This document shows positions 1 through 6,571 of a stretch of DNA of 9,422 nucleotides, one piece after another. Source of the stretch: Candidatus Tenderia sp. Its GTDB lineage: Bacteria > Pseudomonadota > Gammaproteobacteria > Tenderiales > Tenderiaceae. The translations under genes and the position numbers were made by a program. The notes under the pieces are model-generated. The model worked only from the letters and a program-made list of their open reading frames with translations, was not told the DNA's origin and did no database searches. How positions within the stretch are numbered: position 1 is the first letter of the stretch; the number at the start of each line of letters is the position of its first letter. The stretch spans positions 1-9,422 of the forward strand of contig JASBUE010000331.1 in assembly GCA_030148045.1 (NCBI GenBank), in the 5' to 3' direction.

Positions 1-794
1 AGCAGGGGCCCGAAGGCGAGCTGAACCAGACCGACAAGACCCAGCCCGCCATGCTCGCCGCCGGCATCGCCACCTGGCGCGTCTGGCAGGCCGCCGGCGG
101 CGCCATGCCCGTTTGCCTGGCCGGCCACAGCCTAGGCGAATACAGCGCCCTGGCCGCCGCCGGGGCCATTCGCTTCGCCGACGCCATCAAGCTGGTGGAA
201 AGGCGTGGCCAGCTGATGCAGGCCGCCGTGCCTCAGAGCGAAGGCGCCATGGCCGCCATCCTCGGTCTCGACGACGCGCAGGTCATTGATGCCTGCGACC
301 AGGCCGCGCGGGGCGAGGTGGTCCAGGCGGTCAATTTCAACGCCCCCGGTCAGGTGGTGGTGGCCGGCGCCAAGACCGCCGTCGAGCGGGCCGTGGAGCT
401 GGCCAAAGCGGCAGGCGCCAAGCGCGCCGTGGTGTTGCCCGTAAGCGTGCCTTCCCACTGTAGTCTGATGCAGGGTGCGGCGCAGGAGCTGGCCGAGTCC
501 CTGAAAGAGATCGATATCCAGGCACCGCAGATCAAGGTCATCCATAACGTGGACGTTGCCAGTCATGCCGATGAGGATGCGATCCGCACTGTGCTGACCA
601 AACAGCTTTACAGTCCGGTCCGCTGGGTCGAGACTGTGCAGTTCTTATCACAGGCGGGGGTGGATACACTGCTTGAAAGCGGCCCCGGCAAGGTGTTGGC
701 CGGGCTCAACAGGCGCATTAATCGTGACATGGCGGCACTGCCGGTATTTGATGCCAAGACACTTGCGGTCGCACTCGAGGCTCTCAGAGCCTAA
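1..794 (+). CDS. fabD: Malonyl-CoA:ACP transacylase FabD (5' end missing)
   Basis: FabD moves the malonyl group from malonyl-CoA to the phosphopantetheine arm of acyl carrier protein, supplying the two-carbon donor for type II fatty acid elongation in the cytoplasm. The frame is already open at base 3 with a family-typical stretch (GPEGELNQTDKTQPAM), so the ATG at 51 is internal and the true start lies upstream. About 263 residues are visible; the family usually has about 310, so roughly 45 N-terminal residues are missing. The nucleophile motif GHSLGEY is present, with its serine at 129-131. The catalytic histidine is in VPSHC at 456-458, and the conserved GPGKVLAGL lies near the C-terminus. 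The stop is 23 bases before fabG, consistent with one operon. The first 450 bases are very rich in GCC and GGC codons. Identity is secure. Confidence 0.96.
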   Translation, partial: QGPEGELNQTDKTQPAMLAAGIATWRVWQAAGGAMPVCLAGHSLGEYSALAAAGAIRFADAIKLVERRGQLMQAAVPQSEGAMAAILGLDDAQVIDACDQAARGEVVQAVNFNAPGQVVVAGAKTAVERAVELAKAAGAKRAVVLPVSVPSHCSLMQGAAQELAESLKEIDIQAPQIKVIHNVDVASHADEDAIRTVLTKQLYSPVRWVETVQFLSQAGVDTLLESGPGKVLAGLNRRINRDMAALPVFDAKTLAVALEALRA

Positions 795-817
795 GATCAA
801 ACAACGGGGGAAGGCAT

Positions 818-1561
818 ATGACACTGGAAAATCAAATTGCGCTGGTTACCGGCGCCAGCCGCGGCATCGGCAAGGCAATCGCCCTCGGGCTGGGCAGGCA
901 GGGCGCTGCGGTGATCGGCACCGCCACCTCAGAGAGTGGTGCAGAGGCTATCTCTAACTACATGAATGAAAGCGGTGTTAAGGGTGCCGGCATGGCGCTT
1001 AACGTCACCTCGCAGGAATCCATCGACACCGTCGTGGAACAGATCAACAACGACTTCGGCGTGCCGACCATCCTGGTCAATAATGCCGGCATCACGCGTG
1101 ACAACCTGCTGATGCGTATGAAGGATGACGAGTGGAACGCCATCATGGAGACCAATCTCGGCTCCATCTACCGCATGAGCAAGGCCTGTCTGCGCGGCAT
1201 GATGAAGGCAAAGCAGGGGCGCATCGTCAATATTGCCTCGGTGGTCGGTGAAACTGGAAATCCCGGCCAGACCAACTATTCTGCTGCCAAGGCCGGCGTG
1301 TTCGGCTTTACCAAATCGCTGGCACGTGAAGTCGCTTCGCGCGGCATCACCGTCAATGCCGTCGCCCCCGGTTTCATCGATACCGATATGACCAAGAGCC
1401 TGCCGGAGGCGCAGAAAGAGGCGCTGCTGAAACAGATTCCGTTGAATCGTCTGGGCAAGCCGGAAGAAATCGCCGCCGCCGTGGCGTTCCTGGTGTCGCC
1501 GGGTGCCGCCTATATCACGGGTTTCACCCTCGATGTCAACGGCGGTATGTACATGGGTTAA
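818..1561 (+). CDS. fabG: 3-oxoacyl-ACP reductase FabG
   Basis: FabG is the NADPH-dependent reductase that turns 3-oxoacyl-ACP into 3-hydroxyacyl-ACP, the first reductive step of each fatty acid elongation cycle. It is a 247-residue short-chain dehydrogenase of normal family length. The nucleotide-binding motif TGASRGIG is at residues 11-18 and NNAG at 88-91. The catalytic tetrad is N113, S141, Y154 and K158 (YSAAK). The C-terminal ITGFTLDVNGGMYM is characteristic of FabG and separates it from other short-chain dehydrogenases. The ATG at 818 follows a strong purine-rich ribosome binding site at 806-814, only three bases upstream. It sits 23 bases after fabD and is followed by the acpP leader, the standard fabD-fabG-acpP order. 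No defects are seen. Confidence 0.97.
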   Translation: MTLENQIALVTGASRGIGKAIALGLGRQGAAVIGTATSESGAEAISNYMNESGVKGAGMALNVTSQESIDTVVEQINNDFGVPTILVNNAGITRDNLLMRMKDDEWNAIMETNLGSIYRMSKACLRGMMKAKQGRIVNIASVVGETGNPGQTNYSAAKAGVFGFTKSLAREVASRGITVNAVAPGFIDTDMTKSLPEAQKEALLKQIPLNRLGKPEEIAAAVAFLVSPGAAYITGFTLDVNGGMYMG

Positions 1562-1648
1562 ATGGAAAAACTCTTGGCCATGTTGGTTGGACAGAAACAA
1601 GGTTAACAATTTTATTGGAAATTCCTGTATCATTTGCCGCGATCTTGC

Positions 1649-1676
1649 TTGCAACTCGTGGTAATCGGGATAAAAT
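1649..1676 (+). promoter_or_regulatory. Putative sigma-70 promoter for acpP
   Basis: The 167-base fabG-acpP gap holds TTGCAA at 1649-1654 (4 of 6 matches to the -35 consensus) and TAAAAT at 1671-1676 (5 of 6 to the -10 consensus). They are separated by 16 bases. Transcription would start near 1683, leaving a leader of about 45 bases before the acpP ATG. A separate promoter would fit the high demand for acyl carrier protein compared with the enzymes, as known in E. coli. This is a consensus match only; the gap is AT-rich, so chance matches are possible. I recognise no FadR- or FabR-like operator here. Confidence 0.5.
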
Positions 1677-1728
1677 ACCGACCGCAGCTAGGTCTGCATC
1701 AAAATACCTTTTGGAGGAAGAATTTATC

Positions 1729-1965
1729 ATGAGCACTGTCGAAGAGCGCGTCAAAAAGATTGTCGTTGAGCAACTTGGGGTTAAAGAAGACGAAGTCACC
1801 ACCGAGGCTTCTTTCGTCGATGATCTGGGCGCAGATTCCCTCGATACCGTGGAATTGGTAATGGCTCTTGAAGAAGAGTTCGAGTGTGAGATTCCCGATG
1901 AAGAGGCTGAAAAGATCACCACCGTTCAGCAAGCCATCGACTACATCAATTCCAACCTGGGCTAA
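1729..1965 (+). CDS. acpP: Acyl carrier protein AcpP
   Basis: AcpP is the small acidic carrier that holds growing acyl chains as thioesters on a 4'-phosphopantetheine arm and hands them between the fatty acid synthesis enzymes. It also serves lipid A and phospholipid acyltransferases. The 78-residue product has the usual length and the signature GADSLDTVELVMALEEEF. S37 of the DSL motif (S36 once the initiator Met is removed) is the site modified by holo-ACP synthase. The C-terminal IPDEEAEKITTVQQAIDYI is nearly E. coli-like. The start at 1729 is chosen because it gives the family N-terminus MSTVEERV and follows GGAGG at 1713-1717. A longer in-frame opening from 1615 would run through the promoter region and is rejected. 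The gene is visibly more AT-rich than its neighbours. Its own promoter and a downstream hairpin suggest expression partly separate from fabF. Confidence 0.98.
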   Translation: MSTVEERVKKIVVEQLGVKEDEVTTEASFVDDLGADSLDTVELVMALEEEFECEIPDEEAEKITTVQQAIDYINSNLG

Positions 1966-1985
1966 ATCACTTTATAGAGCCCATC

Positions 1986-2050
1986 AAGGCCGCAGCAGCA
2001 ACGCGTTCCTGTCCCACGTTCGACGCAGCTGGCGGCCTTTGCTTTTGCTT
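1986..2050 (+). terminator. Terminator- or attenuator-like hairpin after acpP
   Basis: AAGGCCGC at 1986-1993 pairs perfectly with GCGGCCTT at 2032-2039. The interior can extend the stem imperfectly: AGC 1994-1996 with GCT 2028-2030, GC 1998-1999 with GC 2025-2026, and AACG 2000-2003 with CGTT 2017-2020. T-rich sequence follows (TTTGCTTTTGCTT, 2038-2050), although it is interrupted by GC pairs. Such a site could end many acpP transcripts and let a fraction read into fabF, giving more carrier than condensing enzyme. The long interior and broken T-tract make this a weak rather than a textbook intrinsic terminator. It could instead be an RNase processing or 3'-end stabilising structure. Confidence 0.5.
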
Positions 2051-2064
2051 CCCTTGCCGGGAAG
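2048..2064 (+). repeat. Second hairpin in the acpP-fabF gap
   Basis: CTTCCC at 2048-2053 and GGGAAG at 2059-2064 form a perfect 6-bp stem with a 5-base loop (TTGCC). It lies directly after the terminator-like structure and about 40 bases before the fabF GTG. The sequence that follows (TGTAATTAAC) is AT-rich but not a T-tract, so I do not call it an intrinsic terminator. Its position allows a role in the 5' leader of fabF RNA, but none is shown. Confidence 0.4.
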
Positions 2065-2103
2065 TGTAATTAACATTCGGGGAAGATTCAGAGGTTACAA
2101 AGC

Positions 2104-3345
2104 GTGAATAGAGAGCGTCGTATCGTCGTGACCGGTTTGGGTATGGTCTGTCCAGTCGGTTTGACCGTCAAAGAGTCATGGCAAAACATTCTTGCCGGCA
2201 AGAGCGGCATCGCCACCATCACGCATTTTGATGTTTCTGAATTTACAGTTCGTTTTGGTGGTTCTGTGCACGGCTTTGACGTGACTGATTACATGTCGCC
2301 TAAGGATGCCCGTAAAATGGATCCGTTTATCCATTACGGTATCGCCGCGGCCAAGGAGGCGATCGATGATTCCGGCCTCGAGGTCACCGACGAGAATGCC
2401 GATCGCATCGGCGTCATGATCGGCTCGGGTATCGGCGGTCTGCCCGGCATTGAAAAGGGCCACGAAACCTTTACAAACGCCGGCCCGCGTAGAATTTCCC
2501 CGTTCTTCGTGCCCAGCAACATCATCAACATGATCTCCGGCAATCTTTCCATCATGTACGGCATGAAGGGCCCTAATCTGGCCATCGTCAGCGCCTGTAC
2601 CACCGGCACCCACAATATCGGTGAAGCGGCGCGCATCATCGAGCGCGGTGATGCCGATGTGATGATCGCCGGCGGCGCCGAGATGGCTACCTCGCCCACC
2701 GGGCTGGGGGGCTTTGCCGCTGCGCGCGCCCTGTCGACCCGTAATGACGATCCGGAAGGCGCCAGCCGTCCCTGGGACCGGGATCGCGACGGCTTCGTCC
2801 TGAGCGACGGTGCCGGCGTGGTGGTGGTCGAAGAGTACGAACACGCCAAACGCCGTGGTGCACCGATCTATGCCGAGCTCATCGGTTTCGGTATGAACGG
2901 CGACGCCTATCACATGACCATGCCCAGCGAAGGCGGCGAGGGCGCGCGCAAGTGCATGGAATTGGCGCTGAAGGATGCCGGTGTCAATCCCGACCAGATC
3001 GATTACATCAATGCCCACAGCACCTCCACGCCGGCGGGTGACAAGGCCGAGACCCTGGCAACCAAAAGCTTGTTTGGTGATCATGCCTACGAACTGGCCA
3101 TGAGTTCCACCAAGTCCATGACCGGCCATCTGCTCGGTGCGGCCGGCGGCATCGAGGCGATCTTTACCGCCCTGGCCATTCGCGACCAGGTGGCACCACC
3201 GACCATCAACTACACCACACCCGATCCGGACTGTGACCTCGATTACGTGCCCAACGAGGCGCGCCAGATGAAGATCGACGTGGCCCTGTCCAACTCTTTT
3301 GGTTTCGGCGGCACCAACGGCAGTCTGGTCTTTTCCAAGGTTTAA
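2104..3345 (+). CDS. fabF: 3-oxoacyl-ACP synthase II FabF
   Basis: FabF (KAS II) condenses malonyl-ACP with a growing acyl-ACP, releasing CO2 and extending the chain by two carbons. In E. coli it is the enzyme that makes cis-vaccenate, including its temperature response. The 413-residue product has normal length. The active-site cysteine is C165 in SACTTG. The two catalytic histidines are H305 (INAHSTSTP) and H342 (TGHLLGAAGG), with the conserved lysine K337 in STKSMTGH. The glycine-rich C-terminal loop NSFGFGGTNG is intact. The start is GTG at 2104, nine bases after AGAGG (2090-2094), and gives the family N-terminus RRIVVTGLGMVCPVG. One departure is S306 straight after H305, where E. coli FabF has glycine. 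It lies in the usual place after acpP, with a 138-base gap carrying two hairpins. Confidence 0.97.
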   Translation: MNRERRIVVTGLGMVCPVGLTVKESWQNILAGKSGIATITHFDVSEFTVRFGGSVHGFDVTDYMSPKDARKMDPFIHYGIAAAKEAIDDSGLEVTDENADRIGVMIGSGIGGLPGIEKGHETFTNAGPRRISPFFVPSNIINMISGNLSIMYGMKGPNLAIVSACTTGTHNIGEAARIIERGDADVMIAGGAEMATSPTGLGGFAAARALSTRNDDPEGASRPWDRDRDGFVLSDGAGVVVVEEYEHAKRRGAPIYAELIGFGMNGDAYHMTMPSEGGEGARKCMELALKDAGVNPDQIDYINAHSTSTPAGDKAETLATKSLFGDHAYELAMSSTKSMTGHLLGAAGGIEAIFTALAIRDQVAPPTINYTTPDPDCDLDYVPNEARQMKIDVALSNSFGFGGTNGSLVFSKV

Positions 3346-3386
3346 TCACAGCGGGAACTCAGTTTCCCTAATGGTCCGGGTGTAGT

Positions 3387-4730
3387 GTGTTGAACAGGCA
3401 ATGGCAATACATCCGCAGGCTGGATCTTAGCCTCGATCTGTTAACGTTGCACCAGGCCCATCCCGATCGTTATCCCCATCTGCTCGAGAGCGTGGTGCAT
3501 GGCACGCCGCAATCGCGCTATGATATTTTGTTTGCCCTTCCCGGTCGAACCATTGAGGCAGGTGAGGCCGGTTTTCTCGCTACCTTGGAGCAGAGCTGGC
3601 AACGCGACAAATTGACCGTCGCCGACTCCGGACTGCCGTTCGCCGGTGGCTGGTTTGTCTATCTCGGCTATGGGCTTGCCAATGAGATCGAGCCGACCCT
3701 GAACCTTCCGCATACCCCCGGCCCGCTGCCCACCGCCTTTGCCACCCGCATCCCAGCCGCCTTGATTCGTGATCACCAGGTTTCTTGTACATACCTCGTT
3801 TGTGAGCCCGGCAGCGAGTCGTTGTTGTTACAGATGGAGGCGGACCTGGCGCTCCCCGGCAAGGACGATGAAGCGTTCGCTTCCCCTAATGTGTTGGCCA
3901 TAGACGAGGATGACCCGCAAAGCTACATCGACGGCGTCAACCGCATTCGCGACTACATCCGCGAAGGGGACGTGTTCCAGGTCAATCTCTCGCGTGCCTG
4001 GCGCATGAAGCTAGGCGGGACTGCGGCGGTGGAACTCTATCGGTCGCTGCGCCGCAATAACCCGGCGCCTTTCGCCGCCCTGGTGAACCACCGGGGCAAG
4101 GCTATTATCAGTTCCTCGCCCGAGCGCCTGGTCGAAATCCATAGGGGTATCGCCAGTACCCGGCCGATCGCCGGCACCAGGCCGCGCAGCGGCGATCCGG
4201 ATGCCGACCGGGCCTTTTCCAATATCCTGATGGCGCATCCGAAAGAACGCGCCGAGCATGTCATGCTGATCGATCTGGAGCGCAACGATCTCGGCCGCGT
4301 CTGTGTGCCCGGCACGGTAAAAGTGGATGAACTGATGGTACTCGAGTCCTACGCCCATGTGCACCATATCGTCTCTAATGTCAGCGGCCGGTTGCGCCCT
4401 GAGGTTACCCCCGTGGATGTGATCCGTGCGGTGTTTCCCGGCGGCACCATCACCGGCTGTCCCAAGGTGCGTTGCATGGAAATCATCCAGGAACTGGAGC
4501 AGACGCCGCGCGGCCCCTACACCGGCTCCGTCGGTTACATCAGCCACTGTGGCCGCATGGATCTCAACATCCTGATCCGCACCATGCTGTTGGACGACGA
4601 CCGACTCAGTTTTCGTACCGGCGCCGGTATCGTCGCCGATTCCGTTGCCGCGAACGAATTGCAGGAGACCCGCGCCAAGGCGCGCGGCCTGTTACGGGCA
4701 TTGGGACTGGACGATGCAACACCTGCTTAA
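3387..4730 (+). CDS. pabB: Aminodeoxychorismate synthase component I PabB
   Basis: PabB converts chorismate, with ammonia from a glutamine amidotransferase partner (PabA or TrpG, not in this window), to 4-amino-4-deoxychorismate on the way to 4-aminobenzoate and folate. The 447-residue protein has PabB length (E. coli 453). The chorismate-binding fold is clear from GDVFQVNLSR (194-203), IDLERNDLGRV (295-305), FPGGTITGCPK (350-360) and GAGIVADS (412-419). The N-terminal region has LLES at 32-35, matching the tryptophan-binding element of TrpE. Residues 260-267 read PIAGTRPR; E. coli PabB has a catalytic lysine (K274) where A262 stands, whereas TrpE has alanine. Overlap with pabC supports PabB, but anthranilate synthase component I is the alternative. 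The start is GTG at 3387, with TTG at 3390 possible; the ribosome binding site is weak. Confidence 0.86.
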   Translation: MLNRQWQYIRRLDLSLDLLTLHQAHPDRYPHLLESVVHGTPQSRYDILFALPGRTIEAGEAGFLATLEQSWQRDKLTVADSGLPFAGGWFVYLGYGLANEIEPTLNLPHTPGPLPTAFATRIPAALIRDHQVSCTYLVCEPGSESLLLQMEADLALPGKDDEAFASPNVLAIDEDDPQSYIDGVNRIRDYIREGDVFQVNLSRAWRMKLGGTAAVELYRSLRRNNPAPFAALVNHRGKAIISSSPERLVEIHRGIASTRPIAGTRPRSGDPDADRAFSNILMAHPKERAEHVMLIDLERNDLGRVCVPGTVKVDELMVLESYAHVHHIVSNVSGRLRPEVTPVDVIRAVFPGGTITGCPKVRCMEIIQELEQTPRGPYTGSVGYISHCGRMDLNILIRTMLLDDDRLSFRTGAGIVADSVAANELQETRAKARGLLRALGLDDATPA

Positions 4731-5559
4731 CGGCGACAACGCCACGGCCGTTGGCCTGCAGGATCGCGGCCTGCAGTACGGCGACGGACTGTTCGAGACC
4801 ATCGCCGTGCGCGCAGGTCGGTTGGAATTCTGGCACCGTCACGTGAAACGTTTGCGCCTGGGCTGCCAACGACTGGACATGGCGGCACCGGATGAACAAC
4901 TGCTGCTGGCGGAGGCGCGACGCCTGCTCCATGATCGTTCAGAGGCGGTGATCAAACTCATTGTCACGCGGGGCGAGGGCGGCCGTGGCTATCGCGCACC
5001 GGAGAGTGCGCACACGTCTCCCAACCGTATCGTCTCTGTCTACGACTGGCCGGGCTATCCGGCCGGTAATGAAACCGGCGGCATAGTCGCCCGCTATTGC
5101 ACCACGCCCCTGGGGATCAATCCCCTCCTTGCCGGTGTCAAACACCTCAATCGGCTGGAACAGGTGATGGCGCGCAGCGAATGGGATGACAAAGAGATCC
5201 ATGAAGGTCTGATGGCGGACGTTCACGGCCACATCGTGGAAGGCACCATGAGCAACCTTTTTTTTGTCAGAGACGGGACGCTTCACAGCCCTGATTTGTC
5301 GAACTGCGGAGTGGCTGGCATTGTGCGTGACGTGATTCTGGATCTTGCCCGCGCTGCGAACATCCCGCTCGAAATCGGCCGCTTCAATCGTGGCGATATA
5401 AACGGCGCGGAGGAGCTGTTTGTTTCCAACTCTCTTATCGGTGTCTGGCCGCTACGACAGCTGGAACAGCGGCACTATCGGGTAGGCCCGCTGACGCGGC
5501 AGATCATTGCCGCAGTCAATGCGGCAAGGCGCAACGATGCCGGCCATGAAACCGTCTGA
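4714..5559 (+). CDS. pabC: 4-amino-4-deoxychorismate lyase PabC
   Basis: PabC is a PLP enzyme of the branched-chain aminotransferase fold. It removes pyruvate from aminodeoxychorismate to give 4-aminobenzoate, using the product of PabB just upstream. The 281-residue protein shows the family N-terminus MQHLLNG, the DRGLQYGDGLFET block (17-29), GRGYR (90-94) and the KHLNRLEQV motif. Its K143 is at the expected position of the PLP Schiff-base lysine. EGTMSNLFF and VSNSLIGVWPL follow further on. The start at 4714 gives the standard N-terminus and overlaps the end of pabB by 17 bases, implying translational coupling; no strong ribosome binding site is seen. A longer opening from 4645 is not supported by the family N-terminus. 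A run of eight T lies at 5258-5265. A D-amino-acid or branched-chain aminotransferase is the less likely alternative. Confidence 0.94.
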   Translation: MQHLLNGDNATAVGLQDRGLQYGDGLFETIAVRAGRLEFWHRHVKRLRLGCQRLDMAAPDEQLLLAEARRLLHDRSEAVIKLIVTRGEGGRGYRAPESAHTSPNRIVSVYDWPGYPAGNETGGIVARYCTTPLGINPLLAGVKHLNRLEQVMARSEWDDKEIHEGLMADVHGHIVEGTMSNLFFVRDGTLHSPDLSNCGVAGIVRDVILDLARAANIPLEIGRFNRGDINGAEELFVSNSLIGVWPLRQLEQRHYRVGPLTRQIIAAVNAARRNDAGHETV

Positions 5560-6562
5560 GTTGCTATTCAAGATCATCGCTATCACCGTCATCGGCGTTT
5601 GCCTGGCGGGCGCTTGGTTGGCGCTCGAGCTGTTCAGCTTCAAGCGCAATCCCGTCAATCTCAGCGAGGAAAAAATCGTCGTCATCGAGCCCGGTTCCAG
5701 TTTGAACAGGATTGCCCTGCAGCTGCAATCCGAGGGTGTGATCGATCACGCCCGTTATCTGACCCTCCTGGGGCGCTGGCACGGCAAGGCGGAAAAACTA
5801 CAGGCGGGCGAGTATCTGCTTGAGCCGGGCATGAAGCCCCTGGCGATACTCGACAAGATGGTCGCCGGTGAGGTGCTGCAATACGCCCTGACCGTGGTGG
5901 AAGGCTGGACCTTCAGGGAGATGCTGCAGGCCGTTCGCCGGCACGATAAGCTGCAACACACGCTCGCCGGCTTAAACACCGAACAGATCATGCAACGGCT
6001 GGGCATGCCGGGTGAACATCCCGAGGGGCGCTTCCTGCCCGAGACCTATTACTTCGCCGCCGGCCTGAGCGACCTCGATTTTCTCAGGCGCGCCTATCAG
6101 GCCATGAGCGAGCTGTTGCAGCAGGAGTGGGCGCAGCGTGCCACGGGTCTGCCCTATGAATCGCCTTACGAAGCCCTGATCATGGCGTCCATCATCGAAA
6201 AGGAGACCGCCGTGCCCGCCGAGCGAGCCGAGATCGCCGGCGTCTTTGTCAGGCGGCTGGAAAAGGGGATGCGCCTGCAGACCGACACGACCGTGATCTA
6301 CGGCCTGGGCGAGGACTTCGACGGCAATATCCGCCGCAGCGATCTCAGGCGCGACACTCCATACAACACCTACACCCGCCGCGGCCTACCGCCCACCCCC
6401 ATCGCCCTGCCGGGGGCCGCCGCCATCCATGCCGCCCTGCACCCGGCCACGGGCGACAGCCTTTACTTCGTCTCCAAGGGCGACGGCAGCCACTATTTTT
6501 CGGCCACACTGGAAGAGCACATCAATGCGGTGCGACAATACCAGCTCAAACCGCAACAATAA
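5537..6562 (+). CDS. mltG: Endolytic murein transglycosylase MltG (YceG)
   Basis: MltG is an inner-membrane lytic transglycosylase that cuts inside nascent glycan strands in the periplasm and is thought to set where chain synthesis ends. A membrane segment at about residues 9-32 follows a short cytoplasmic N-terminus. A small LysM-like region comes next (about 45-115), then the YceG catalytic domain. EKET at 221-224 holds the conserved catalytic glutamate, followed by RLEKGMRLQTDTTVIYGLG and a C-terminal block with YNTYTRRGLPPTPI. Length is 341 residues from ATG 5537, close to E. coli (340). That start has AAGG at 5526-5529, seven bases upstream; ATG 5546 is a second choice and TTG 5507 unlikely. 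It overlaps pabC by 23 bases. The pabC-mltG-tmk-holB order is shared with E. coli and many relatives. Confidence 0.94.
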   Translation: MPAMKPSELLFKIIAITVIGVCLAGAWLALELFSFKRNPVNLSEEKIVVIEPGSSLNRIALQLQSEGVIDHARYLTLLGRWHGKAEKLQAGEYLLEPGMKPLAILDKMVAGEVLQYALTVVEGWTFREMLQAVRRHDKLQHTLAGLNTEQIMQRLGMPGEHPEGRFLPETYYFAAGLSDLDFLRRAYQAMSELLQQEWAQRATGLPYESPYEALIMASIIEKETAVPAERAEIAGVFVRRLEKGMRLQTDTTVIYGLGEDFDGNIRRSDLRRDTPYNTYTRRGLPPTPIALPGAAAIHAALHPATGDSLYFVSKGDGSHYFSATLEEHINAVRQYQLKPQQ

Positions 6563-6571
6563 GGGACGAGC

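Noticed and set aside
191..198. GCTGGTGG octamers at 191-198 and 9259-9266 resembling E. coli Chi
   Set aside because: Two copies in GC-rich coding DNA are expected by chance, and Chi in this organism is unknown.
2039..2076. Possible fabF promoter with TGTAAT at 2065-2070
   Set aside because: The candidate -35 elements (TTGCTT at 2039 or 2045) give spacers of 20 or 14 bases, outside the normal range.
1868..2107. 79-codon frame spanning the end of acpP to the fabF start
   Set aside because: Half of it is out of frame inside acpP, the rest crosses the hairpins, and no family features are seen.
2176..3129. 317-codon open frame on the - strand opposite fabF
   Set aside because: It mirrors fabF codon structure in GC-rich DNA, has no recognisable motif and lies wholly inside a certain gene. 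Similar antisense frames opposite fabG and fabD were dropped for the same reason.
3353..3368. GGGAA/TTCCC inverted repeat between fabF and pabB as a terminator
   Set aside because: Only 5 bp with no T-tract after it, and pabB starts 19 bases later; too weak to call.
3371..3385. Tiny ATG GTC CGG GTG TAG frame ending one base before the pabB GTG
   Set aside because: Its stop position would suit a coupling leader, but there is no ribosome binding site and such short frames arise by chance.
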